From an uncultured Prevotellaceae bacterium (GTDB lineage: Bacteria; Bacteroidota; Bacteroidia; Bacteroidales; Bacteroidaceae), in contig CACXIP010000009.1 of assembly GCA_902767775.1 (NCBI GenBank), positions 1 to 64,000 of the forward strand: DNA of 64,000 bases, given 5' to 3'. Shown here piece after piece: positions 8,021-20,742 of the stretch. Within the stretch, counting starts at the first letter, position 1; every line of letters begins with the position of its first letter. The notes beneath the pieces were generated by a model. It was not told the origin of the DNA. It ran no database searches and was given only the letters and a program-made list of their open reading frames with translations. Both the position numbers and the translations under genes were made by a program.

Positions 8021-9373
8021 ATGGATAAGAAAAAACACAACATCAACCGACGCGAGTTCCTAAAAAGACTGGGACTTGGTGCCGGTTCGGCCTTTGCCTT
8101 AATGACTTTGGAACCTTTCTCTGCCATCGCTGGGGAGAAACAATTCAAGAGTGCAGACAACAAGATGACCTATCGCATCCAGCATGGGTCGGGAGAGCAG
8201 GTGTCCCTGCTCGGATTTGGAATGATGCGACTGCCCAACAACCAGGAACAGGTCAATGAGTTGGTTGATTATGCTATTGCGCATGGCGTCAACTACTTCG
8301 ATACGGCTCCGATGTATATGGGAGGACAGTCGGAAGTGCTCACTGGCAATGCACTCGCCCGCTATCCCCGTGAGAAATACATGGTGGCAACAAAAATGTC
8401 CAACCAAAGTCCGCAGATGTGGACCTTGGAGGCTGCAAAAAACATGTTCGAGCAGTCGCTCCAACGACTCAGGGTGGACTATATCGACTACTACCTGCTG
8501 CATGGCATCGGTGGTGGTGGCGTCGACAACCTGCACCAGCGATTCATCGACAATGGCATCCTCGACTATATTCTTGAACAGCGTAAGGCCGGGCGTATCA
8601 AGCACCTGGGATTCTCCTACCATGGTGACGTAAGGGCGTTCGACTGGCTGCTCGACCGTCAGGAGGAGTATCATTGGGACTTCGCTCAGATTCAGATGAA
8701 CTTCCTCGACTGGCGGCATGCCTCTATCAGGGGAGGACGCCGACATGATGCCGATGCAGAGTATCTCTACAACAAATGCGAGAAAACTGGTGTGCAGTGC
8801 GTGATTATGGAACCCCTGCGTGGAGGCGCATTGGGCAAGGTGTCTGAAGAATTGCTTTCGCAGTTGAAAGAGATGCGTCCCAACGACAGTCCGGCACGAT
8901 GGGCTTTCAGATGGGTGGGCTCATACCCCAACATCCTTACCGCACTGAGCGGAATGAACAGGATGGACCACTTGGTGGAGAATGTGGAAACCTTCTCACC
9001 GCTTGACCCATGTACGGAGGCAGAAAATGCGCTGCTGGCCAATATCGCCGATAAGATGGCAGGTTTCCCCACCATCCCATGCACCACTTGTGCCTACTGC
9101 ATGCCGTGCCCTTATGGCGTGGATATTCCAGCCAACTTCGCCTACTACAATGAAGCAGTCAATGAACATCTGCTGCCGCTGCCCGAAAAGACAGCTGCCG
9201 ACTATGCAGAGAAAAAGCAGAAGTTTATCGATGGCTATTCCAAGGCACTGGCCGACCAGAAGACTTGGGCTCACAGGTGCGAGGATTGCGAGGCTTGTCT
9301 TCCCAAATGCCCACAGCAGATTCGTATCCCCAACCAGATGGCGCGTATCGTGGAGACTTTGAGAGCAAGATAA
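8021..9373 (+). CDS. Tat-exported aldo/keto reductase with C-terminal 4Fe-4S ferredoxin domain
   Basis: A 450-residue protein. The N-terminus carries a twin-arginine signal (INRREFLKRLGLGAGSAFAL, residues about 8-27), suggesting folded export with cofactors in place. Residues about 50-335 form an aldo/keto reductase barrel: the LGFGMMRLP opening, NYFDTAPMYMGGQSE (catalytic Asp/Tyr region), YMVATKMS (Lys) and YYLLHGIG (His). The C-terminal third has two cysteine sets, CTTCAYCMPCPYGVDIP and CEDCEACLPKCPQQIRIP, typical of two 4Fe-4S clusters. Such fused reductases are common in anaerobic Bacteroidota; the substrate is unknown. The gene stands alone, bounded by terminators at 7920 and 9382. Its presence inside the glycosidase block suggests, but does not prove, a role in sugar redox chemistry. 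Confidence 0.88.
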   Translation: MDKKKHNINRREFLKRLGLGAGSAFALMTLEPFSAIAGEKQFKSADNKMTYRIQHGSGEQVSLLGFGMMRLPNNQEQVNELVDYAIAHGVNYFDTAPMYMGGQSEVLTGNALARYPREKYMVATKMSNQSPQMWTLEAAKNMFEQSLQRLRVDYIDYYLLHGIGGGGVDNLHQRFIDNGILDYILEQRKAGRIKHLGFSYHGDVRAFDWLLDRQEEYHWDFAQIQMNFLDWRHASIRGGRRHDADAEYLYNKCEKTGVQCVIMEPLRGGALGKVSEELLSQLKEMRPNDSPARWAFRWVGSYPNILTALSGMNRMDHLVENVETFSPLDPCTEAENALLANIADKMAGFPTIPCTTCAYCMPCPYGVDIPANFAYYNEAVNEHLLPLPEKTAADYAEKKQKFIDGYSKALADQKTWAHRCEDCEACLPKCPQQIRIPNQMARIVETLRAR

Positions 9374-9381
9374 CAGAAAAC

Positions 9382-9413
9382 AAAAAGGTGTGCCTCGTCC
9401 GGCACACCTTTTT
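9382..9413 (+). terminator. Strong terminator after the aldo/keto reductase
   Basis: AAAAAGGTGTGCC (9382-9394) pairs perfectly with GGCACACCTTTTT (9401-9413) over a 6-base loop, 9 bases after the stop. The A-tract/T-tract symmetry means it could work in both directions. Confidence 0.88.
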
Positions 9414-13955
<4,542 letters not shown>

Positions 13956-13970
13956 AGCTTTATTTTAAGG

Positions 13971-14010
13971 AGTTAAGGAGTTTGAGCGCTTCTTAACTCC
14001 TTAACTTTTA
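13971..14010 (+). terminator. Hairpin after the xylanase gene
   Basis: AGTTAAGGAGTT (13971-13982) pairs exactly with AACTCCTTAACT (13995-14006), followed by TTTTA. It lies 15 bases after the xylanase stop and 19 bases before the next ATG, so it probably ends or attenuates the transcript entering the GH97 gene. Confidence 0.7.
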
Positions 14011-14028
14011 ACTATTGAACTATTTACT

Positions 14029-15894
14029 ATGAACTATTCACTAAAACCCCTTCTTCTGTTGTTGTTATGCCTGACCATGGCACAGAGCGGTATGGCAAAG
14101 AAAGCTGTTTCGCCAAATGGACTGCTGTCGCTTCAACCGCATGGTGATGGCTTTGTCCTTGCCTATAAAGGACAGGTTGTCCTCGATATCCCGTCAGTGG
14201 GCTATGAGGGGAAAAACGCAGCCTCTCTGTCTGCACTGAAGAAGACAAGGCGTCTCACTGACAACTACCATATGCTTGCTGGCAAGCGACTGCATTGCAG
14301 CAACAAGGCCAATGAGTATGCTGTCGCCTTGGGCACTGGAGTGAGGATGGTGGTCAGACTTTACAACGATGGTGTGGCTTTCCGTTATGAACTGTCAGAA
14401 CTTGAAGATGAGCAGCTGCCAAAGGAGGCAACCACTTATCTGATTCCCGAGGGAACGAAAAGGTGGATACAGCAATGGTCGGATGCCTATGAGGGTTTCT
14501 TCCCACTGACTACCTCCTACAAACAACGGGCTGAAAGGGGATTCTCCCGACCTTCGCTTTCTCCTGAAGGATTCAATAACCATTGGGGCTATCCGGCACT
14601 TATCCAACCCGCAGAGGGGGTATTCGCACTCATCACCGAGGCCAATATGGAGAAGTTGCAAAGTGCCTCAAGCTTGTACAACGATGGCGAGCGATACAGG
14701 GTTTGCCCTGACGACAACCAACTCAAGTTCAATGGTGAATGGCATTCTCCATGGAGAGTGATTATTGTCGGCACACTCGCTGATGTCGTGCAGTCTACAT
14801 TGGTTACCGATGTCTCTGCTCCCAGCCAGAACAACGATATAGAGTGGATAAAACCAGGATGTGTCTCGTGGATTTACTGGGCATACAACCATGGCTCCAA
14901 TGACTACAACATCATCTGCAAGTATGTTGACATGGCGGTGGCACTCCATTTGCCCTATGTGCTGATAGATGCGGAATGGGATGAGATGAAGGATGGAAAG
15001 ACCGTGGAGGACGCTATCAACTATGCCAAGTCGAAAGGCATAAAACCCATGATATGGTACAATTCATCGGTAGGATGGGTGGACGGCGCACCCGGTCCCA
15101 AATACCGTCTCAACAAACCAGAAGACCGTGAGCGGGAGTTCGCATGGTGTGAGCGGTTGGGTGTTGCAGGTGTGAAAATCGATTTCTTCTCAGGTGATAC
15201 CCAGATGAATATGGAATATTGCATCGACCTGATGGAGTGCGCTGCACGCCATCACCTGTTGGTCAACTTCCATGGCGCCACCATACCGAGAGGATGGCAG
15301 CGCACCTATCCCAATCTGTTGACCACGGAGGCTGTATATGGGGCGGAATGGTACAACAACGTACCCACTTTCACCAAAAAGGCTGCCGCACACAACGCCA
15401 CTCTGCCATTCACACGCAATGTCATCGGACCGATGGATTATACTCCGTGTACGTTCTCTGACTCACAGCATCCGCACATCACCTCCAATGCACACGAATT
15501 GGCACTCACCGTGCTCTATGAGTCGGGACTTCAGCATTTGGCTGACAAACCGGAGAGTTATCTCGCCCAACCCGAGGAGGTTCAGCAGTTCCTCAGCCAT
15601 CTTCCCAATGTGTGGGATGAGACACTCCTGGTTGACGGATACCCAGGGGAGTTGGCTGTCATTGCCCGCCGAAAGGGTGATGCTTGGTGGGTGGCAGGCA
15701 TCAATGGAACTGATGCCCTAAAGACTGTCAATCTGAATCTGGACTTCCTGAGAAAACCGCACGATATACAGGTTTTTGAGGATGGCGAGAGCAAACAACA
15801 ACCATGGAACATTCATTCTGCGGAAGATGTGCCATCGCTCATGAAACTCCAACCGCGTGGTGGTTTTGTCATTATTGTGAAAACCACACATTGA
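14029..15894 (+). CDS. Second GH97 glycoside hydrolase, retaining-type
   Basis: A 621-residue exported GH97 enzyme with a signal peptide (about 1-23, ending MAKK), an N-terminal beta-sandwich, a catalytic barrel from about 270 and a C-terminal beta domain. Its catalytic segment VKIDFFSGDTQ puts Asp385 at the retaining-nucleophile position, and TTEAVYGAEWYNN puts Glu434 as likely acid/base. Like the copy at 2468-4405, it lacks the inverting-enzyme signature. The two proteins share the VSWIYWAYNHGSNDYN-type barrel opening only loosely (the first has GSWSWIIGMDNSCNYDEQ), so they are diverged paralogs and probably differ in substrate. It lies after the xylanase hairpin and before the HTCS gene. 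Alpha-galactosidase or a related activity on side chains is the best guess. Confidence 0.88.
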   Translation: MNYSLKPLLLLLLCLTMAQSGMAKKAVSPNGLLSLQPHGDGFVLAYKGQVVLDIPSVGYEGKNAASLSALKKTRRLTDNYHMLAGKRLHCSNKANEYAVALGTGVRMVVRLYNDGVAFRYELSELEDEQLPKEATTYLIPEGTKRWIQQWSDAYEGFFPLTTSYKQRAERGFSRPSLSPEGFNNHWGYPALIQPAEGVFALITEANMEKLQSASSLYNDGERYRVCPDDNQLKFNGEWHSPWRVIIVGTLADVVQSTLVTDVSAPSQNNDIEWIKPGCVSWIYWAYNHGSNDYNIICKYVDMAVALHLPYVLIDAEWDEMKDGKTVEDAINYAKSKGIKPMIWYNSSVGWVDGAPGPKYRLNKPEDREREFAWCERLGVAGVKIDFFSGDTQMNMEYCIDLMECAARHHLLVNFHGATIPRGWQRTYPNLLTTEAVYGAEWYNNVPTFTKKAAAHNATLPFTRNVIGPMDYTPCTFSDSQHPHITSNAHELALTVLYESGLQHLADKPESYLAQPEEVQQFLSHLPNVWDETLLVDGYPGELAVIARRKGDAWWVAGINGTDALKTVNLNLDFLRKPHDIQVFEDGESKQQPWNIHSAEDVPSLMKLQPRGGFVIIVKTTH

Positions 15895-15943
15895 CATGTA
15901 CAGTTATGGGAAAAGTGAAAACAAAATAGTATAATCATTCAGA

Positions 15944-15984
15944 TGTCTAAACTCCTAAACTCCTAGACTCCCAAACTCCAAAAT
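15944..15984. repeat. Degenerate short tandem repeat
   Basis: A run of near-copies of a unit of about 10 bases, AAACTCCTAAACTCCTAGACTCC, lies in the gap before the HTCS promoter. Similar pyrimidine-rich runs occur in other gaps of the window (50019, 51625, 60066, 63085). Confidence 0.55.
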
Positions 15985-15999
15985 TTATTATTTTTTGTT

Positions 16000-16039
16000 T
16001 TTTGCGAAATGTAACAAAAAAATGTTGCGTTTCGCAAAA
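16000..16039 (+). promoter_or_regulatory. Perfect 10-bp inverted repeat at the HTCS promoter
   Basis: TTTTGCGAAA (16000-16009) and TTTCGCAAAA (16030-16039) are exact inverted copies 20 bases apart. They lie just upstream of the minus-7 box at 16047, across where the minus-33 element should be. This is the placement expected of an operator or activator site for the regulator gene itself. A stem-loop is an alternative. Confidence 0.55.
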
Positions 16040-16046
16040 TTTTTTA

Positions 16047-16054
16047 TATCTTTG
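16047..16054 (+). promoter_or_regulatory. Minus-7 box TATCTTTG for the HTCS gene
   Basis: TATCTTTG fits TAnnTTTG; the leader to the ATG at 16094 would be about 33 bases. The minus-33 side is replaced by the right arm of the inverted repeat at 16000-16039, so the promoter may depend on a bound protein. Confidence 0.6.
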
Positions 16055-16093
16055 CCCCGATTTCTATATAACTGCATAATGAAATAACCTACC

Positions 16094-19000
16094 ATGAAGC
16101 GTAAAGTTCTTTTTTGCGTGTTTCTTATGTCTGTGTTGCCGTGTCTGCGCCTCTACGCACAGATGGGTAAACTGTTTGATGCCGACAATCAATTATCAAG
16201 TAGTTTTACCAATCAGGTGTATCTTGACCGCGACGGGTTTATCTGGACAGCCACACGCAATGGACTAAGCCGTTATGACGGCTATCAGCACCGTATCTAC
16301 AAAAAGGAGAATGGCATAGGCATGGCGAGCAACTATGTCAATTGCATCCTGCAGGACAGCAAAGGGCTGTTCTATATCGGCATGTATGGGGCTCTCCAGA
16401 CATACGATGGAACAGCATTCAAGGATGTAAAGGTGACAGACCTGAGCGGGCATGAGATTTTCTGCTATGTTACCTCTTTTGTGGAGCGTAAGACGGGCGA
16501 AATCATGGTAGGTACATCTGGACATGGCTTGCTCCAAATGGAGTCGGAGGGGAAAGCACATCAGGTCAACGGCGACCTGCGCAATATAGAGTCTATACTC
16601 CAGATGATGGAGGACAGCAAGGGACGCCTCTGGCTTGTCACCGACAGAAACGGTCTGTTGGTATATGATAAGGGAAAGGTGGTGACGCGTTATTTCCAGG
16701 ATGACACTATGCGCGACGACCTCCTTACGGTGTGTGAGGACCACGATGGCCGCATCTATGTTGGTGTGACCAATCAGGGACTTTTCCGACTGGAGGGCAA
16801 TACCTTCAACCGTGTGGAGAATTCGGAGAAGGTGTCAGTGTCAGCACTATATTGCGACCGTGATGGCAAGATGATGGTGGGATATGACGGAGCCGGACTG
16901 GGTATCTATGACCCACAGAACGGCAGTATGATAGCCAATCCCTATTTCAGCCGCGAGGTGGACCTCTCTTTGGCAAAAATTGTTTCCATCAGCGAGGACC
17001 TTGGTGGCAATGTCTGGTTGGGCATTCGTCAGAAAGGCGTCTATATGCAGCCGGTGGAACAGACCGACTTCAATTACATGGGCAACAAACTGGGGACACG
17101 TAACCTCATCGGACAGGCGTGTGTCACCAGTACGCTCATCGACTCCAAAAGACGTGTATGGGTAGGTACCGACAAGGACGGACTCTATCAACTCTCAGAA
17201 GACAAGCAATTGGTGAGGCACCATCTGGCCAATGTCCCATCCACTATCCTCGCTTTGTCTGAGGACCATCAGGGAAGAGTGTGGCTGGGAAGTTACCAGG
17301 AAGGATGCGGATGGATGGATGAGGGTGGCAACTATCATCCTCAGTCATTCCCGCAGGAATCCCATGTCAGCGTGTTTGATGTATGCAGTGATTCCAAGGG
17401 CAATATATGGTTCGCCACGATGGGAAACGGACTGATTCGCATTGCATCCGACGGTGCCATCACTTCCTTTACGATGAAGAAGGGTGCCGACACTGATAGG
17501 AAAATCAACAGCATCCCCAATGACTATATCTCAAAAATGACAATAACCGAGGACGGCAAGAAAGTGTTCCTGGCCACCACGGTGGGCGTGTGCTGCTATG
17601 ACACGGAGAAGAACAGTTGGACATCTGTCTTCGGGGGCAACTGTCTCAATTATGGAACTCCGACACGTATTGTCAGACAATATGACGGAAATCTATGGAT
17701 AGGCACCAACGACGGTTTGCTGTGCTATGACCTTAAAACAAAGGAACTGACACGTTTCGGTACGGATGACGGATTGTCAGACAACGGCATCGCATCCATC
17801 GAGCGTGACAAGACCGGGCGGCTGTGGCTGTCTACCGACCACGGGTTATGCTGCTTCGACCCGAAATCCAAGAAAACCACCAACTATTTCGTGGATAATG
17901 GTTTGCAGTCGAATGAATTCTCTGATGGTGCCTCATGGTTTACTCCGGGCGGAATTATGGCATTCGGAGGTGTGGGAGGCGTCACTTGGTTCGACCCGAT
18001 GAAGTTGCAGCCGACAGAGTGGAAGACCAGCGTCAAACTGACGGCATTTCTCATCAACGGAAATCCCGTTGACCCCTCAACCAAGTCGGGACATTACCAA
18101 GTGTGCAAGAAGACGGTCATCTCATGCGACCGATTCAATCTTTCTTACCGCGACAATTCATTTGCCATCCAGCTGTCCACACTTACCTACGACAATCCGG
18201 AGCATATCACCTATCTCTACAGCATTAATGGCGAGCAGTTTGTACGCCTGCAACCGGGACAGAACGAAATCACCTTCTCACATCTCTCGCCGGGCACTTA
18301 TAAGTTCCGCATCAAGGCGGAGCGAAATGCACAGCAGACTGCTGAGCGCACCTTCACCGTTGTCGTCCACAGTCCGTGGTTCAAGACTTGGTGGGCTTAC
18401 TGCCTCTACCTGGCGCTCATCGCAGCAGCCATTTGGCAGTATGTGAAGATGCGTAACCGCCAGGAGCAGGATAAACTGCGCCTTCAGGAGCATATTCACG
18501 CCGAGGAGATGGGTGAGGCAAAACTGCGCTTCTTCATGAATATCAGTCATGAGATACGCACACCTATGACGCTTATCCTCACGCCGTTGCTCACCCTGAT
18601 GAAGCAGGACGACGACCCGCACCGACGCAATGTATATGTGATTATCAAGCGTAATGCGGAGCGCATTCTCAGCCTCATCAACCAACTCATGGACTTGCGC
18701 AAGATTGACAAGGGAATGATGCAGATGCGTATGTCGGAAACCGACATGGTGGCGTTTATCAACGACATTCATACCCTCTTTGAGCACCAGGCGCGGACAA
18801 AGAATGTCAATTTCGTTTTTGAGCATGATGAGAAGGAACTGCCCGTGTGGATAGACCGCAGGCAGTTTGACAAGGTGATTGTCAACATCCTTTCCAACGC
18901 GTTTAAGTTCACACCATCGGGTGGGAATATCAATATCAAACTCAAGCACGATGAGGAGCATGCCACTATAGCCATCAGTGATGACGGTGAGCACATCCCG

Positions 19001-20059
19001 GAGGATAAGCTGCAGCATATCTTCAAACGATTCTACCAAACAGCATCGTCGGTGAACGACACCAATACGGGAACAGGTATCGGGCTCGACCTGACGCGTT
19101 CGTTGGTGGAACTGCACCATGGCACCATCATCGCCCGAAACCTGGATAAAGGATGTGAGTTTGTTGTCACTATCCCGCTGGGGAACAAACACCTGCGTGA
19201 GGACGAGATGATGTCGGCAGAGGAGACGGAGACCCATACTCTGATGGCTCATGACCTGGAGGAACTGATGCCTGATGAACCTATAGCAGAGCAGTCTCTC
19301 AGCGGAAGACCTTCCATCGTGTTGGCTGAGGACGATGATGAGATACGCGAATATCTCTGTGAAATCCTCAGCTCAGATTATGATGTTAGGGCATGTGCCG
19401 ACGGTAGGGAGGCTCTTGCCGAGTCTCTTAAGTCATTGCCCGACTTGGTCATCAGCGATATCATGATGCCAAAAATGGATGGCAACACGCTGTCGGCTAC
19501 ATTGAAGACCAATCCACAGACCAGCCATATTCCCATCATCCTGCTCACGGCGAAAAACCGTGACGACGACAAGTTGGAAGGATTGGAGACTGGTGCTGAT
19601 GCCTATATCGTGAAACCGTTCAACCTGGACATCCTGAAGCGCACCGTCGCCAACCTCATCAACTCCCGCCGTCAGTTGCAGCTGAAGTTTGGCCGCAACG
19701 ACCAGTTGGAGAGTCAGGTGGAGGAGGTGGCACTGAAGTCACCCGATGAGAAACTGTTGGAGCGAGTGATGAAGGTCATCAACCAGAATATTTCCAACAG
19801 CGACCTCAGTGTGGACAGCATCGCAGCTGAGGTGGGCATCAGCCGTGTGCACCTGCATCGCAAGATGAAGGAACTCACCGGACAGACGCCTCACGACTTC
19901 ATCCGCAACATCCGCCTCAAGCAAGCAGCGCGCTTGCTCTCCAATGGCGACATGAATGTGACGGAGGTGATGTATGCCTGCGGTTTCAGCAATTTGGCAT
20001 CGTTCTCCACCATTTTCAAGAAATTCTACGGTATGACGCCTCGGGAGTACAAGAAATAA
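16094..20059 (+). CDS. Hybrid two-component system sensor/regulator (HTCS)
   Basis: A 1321-residue one-piece regulator. Domains in order: signal peptide (about 1-23); two-bladed-propeller Reg_prop repeats (about 25-650, with recurring DRDGFIWTATRNGLSRYD-type units); a Y_Y_Y domain (about 690-755); one membrane helix (about 765-785, WWAYCLYLALIAAAIWQYV); histidine kinase with phospho-accepting His819 in NISHEIRTPMT; HATPase (NAFKFTPSGGNI; GTGIGLDLTRSLVE); receiver with Asp1122 in VISDIMMPKMDG; and a C-terminal AraC-type helix-turn-helix. In Bacteroidota such proteins sense oligosaccharides in the periplasm and activate the neighbouring polysaccharide-use genes. Its placement next to xylanase, esterases and GH97 suggests xylan-derived oligosaccharides, by analogy with XynR-like HTCS. 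All domains look intact. Confidence 0.93.
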   Translation: MKRKVLFCVFLMSVLPCLRLYAQMGKLFDADNQLSSSFTNQVYLDRDGFIWTATRNGLSRYDGYQHRIYKKENGIGMASNYVNCILQDSKGLFYIGMYGALQTYDGTAFKDVKVTDLSGHEIFCYVTSFVERKTGEIMVGTSGHGLLQMESEGKAHQVNGDLRNIESILQMMEDSKGRLWLVTDRNGLLVYDKGKVVTRYFQDDTMRDDLLTVCEDHDGRIYVGVTNQGLFRLEGNTFNRVENSEKVSVSALYCDRDGKMMVGYDGAGLGIYDPQNGSMIANPYFSREVDLSLAKIVSISEDLGGNVWLGIRQKGVYMQPVEQTDFNYMGNKLGTRNLIGQACVTSTLIDSKRRVWVGTDKDGLYQLSEDKQLVRHHLANVPSTILALSEDHQGRVWLGSYQEGCGWMDEGGNYHPQSFPQESHVSVFDVCSDSKGNIWFATMGNGLIRIASDGAITSFTMKKGADTDRKINSIPNDYISKMTITEDGKKVFLATTVGVCCYDTEKNSWTSVFGGNCLNYGTPTRIVRQYDGNLWIGTNDGLLCYDLKTKELTRFGTDDGLSDNGIASIERDKTGRLWLSTDHGLCCFDPKSKKTTNYFVDNGLQSNEFSDGASWFTPGGIMAFGGVGGVTWFDPMKLQPTEWKTSVKLTAFLINGNPVDPSTKSGHYQVCKKTVISCDRFNLSYRDNSFAIQLSTLTYDNPEHITYLYSINGEQFVRLQPGQNEITFSHLSPGTYKFRIKAERNAQQTAERTFTVVVHSPWFKTWWAYCLYLALIAAAIWQYVKMRNRQEQDKLRLQEHIHAEEMGEAKLRFFMNISHEIRTPMTLILTPLLTLMKQDDDPHRRNVYVIIKRNAERILSLINQLMDLRKIDKGMMQMRMSETDMVAFINDIHTLFEHQARTKNVNFVFEHDEKELPVWIDRRQFDKVIVNILSNAFKFTPSGGNINIKLKHDEEHATIAISDDGEHIPEDKLQHIFKRFYQTASSVNDTNTGTGIGLDLTRSLVELHHGTIIARNLDKGCEFVVTIPLGNKHLREDEMMSAEETETHTLMAHDLEELMPDEPIAEQSLSGRPSIVLAEDDDEIREYLCEILSSDYDVRACADGREALAESLKSLPDLVISDIMMPKMDGNTLSATLKTNPQTSHIPIILLTAKNRDDDKLEGLETGADAYIVKPFNLDILKRTVANLINSRRQLQLKFGRNDQLESQVEEVALKSPDEKLLERVMKVINQNISNSDLSVDSIAAEVGISRVHLHRKMKELTGQTPHDFIRNIRLKQAARLLSNGDMNVTEVMYACGFSNLASFSTIFKKFYGMTPREYKK

Positions 20060-20121
20060 AAACCGAGTTCGCATTAACATTTTTTGTGCAGGTCAGGCTT
20101 GGGCTTTAAGGTGATTTGCAT

Positions 20122-20129
20122 TACCTTTG
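20122..20129 (+). promoter_or_regulatory. Minus-7 box TACCTTTG before the lipoprotein gene
   Basis: TACCTTTG fits TAnnTTTG, with a weak TTGG about 21 bases upstream. It lies 32 bases before the ATG at 20162, and downstream of an earlier in-frame ATG at 20084, supporting the later start. Confidence 0.5.
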
Positions 20130-20161
20130 CTCGTGTATTGGAAATAGTAATATTAAACATC

Positions 20162-20740
20162 ATGAGAAAATTTTCTGCCGTCCTGGCGGTTGTCTTGTGC
20201 GCCGGGGTGTTTATGGCTTGTGAGAAAGAGAAGAAGTCTACCGTCAACAACATATTGGTGCCTCCTCATGAGGAGGTTGTACCCGATACCATCATCCACA
20301 AGATGAATGTCATTGATGCCACCGACACCGCCCATTGGCTGGGTAGTGTTTACCAGATTGATACTCACCGCTTTACGTCCGACAGTCTTTCCTTTATTAC
20401 CGACAACAACGGAAAACGTGTGCGCAACAATATCATTCATGTCATCATCAAGCGCAAGGACGGAAGTGTCTTCTTCGACAAAAAATTCACCAAGAGTGCT
20501 TTTGAACCTTATCTGGACAAGGATTATTTGGCCCACAGCGTGTTGCTCGGGTTGGTATACAATGGTTCGGAGAAGGATATTGAACTGTTGGGCAGCGTGG
20601 GCAATCCCGATATCCTCACTGAGGAGTTTGTGCCTTTCAATGTGCACATCAACAAGTTGGGGGAGGTAAGGATAGAGAAGGCTGCCTTCAAGGTTCCGGA
20701 GGGTGACTCCACAATGGTGAATGACAACGAGGGGGTATAG
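20162..20740 (+). CDS. Lipoprotein of DUF4738-like type
   Basis: The start at 20162 opens a lipoprotein signal (MRKFSAVLAVVLCAGVFMAC, lipid Cys20), and the promoter box at 20122 makes an upstream ATG unlikely. The mature part is about 172 residues: a spacer rich in Lys/Glu, then a single beta-rich domain with FTKSAFEPYLDKDYLAHSVL and VGNPDILTEEFVPFNVHINK. This pattern recalls DUF4738, a lipoprotein family of Prevotella and relatives without known function; the match is from memory. It follows the HTCS gene by about 100 bases and converges with the M16 peptidase gene, the stops being only 2 bases apart. The position does not say whether it belongs with the glycosidase set. Confidence 0.65.
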   Translation: MRKFSAVLAVVLCAGVFMACEKEKKSTVNNILVPPHEEVVPDTIIHKMNVIDATDTAHWLGSVYQIDTHRFTSDSLSFITDNNGKRVRNNIIHVIIKRKDGSVFFDKKFTKSAFEPYLDKDYLAHSVLLGLVYNGSEKDIELLGSVGNPDILTEEFVPFNVHINKLGEVRIEKAAFKVPEGDSTMVNDNEGV

Positions 20741-20742
20741 CC

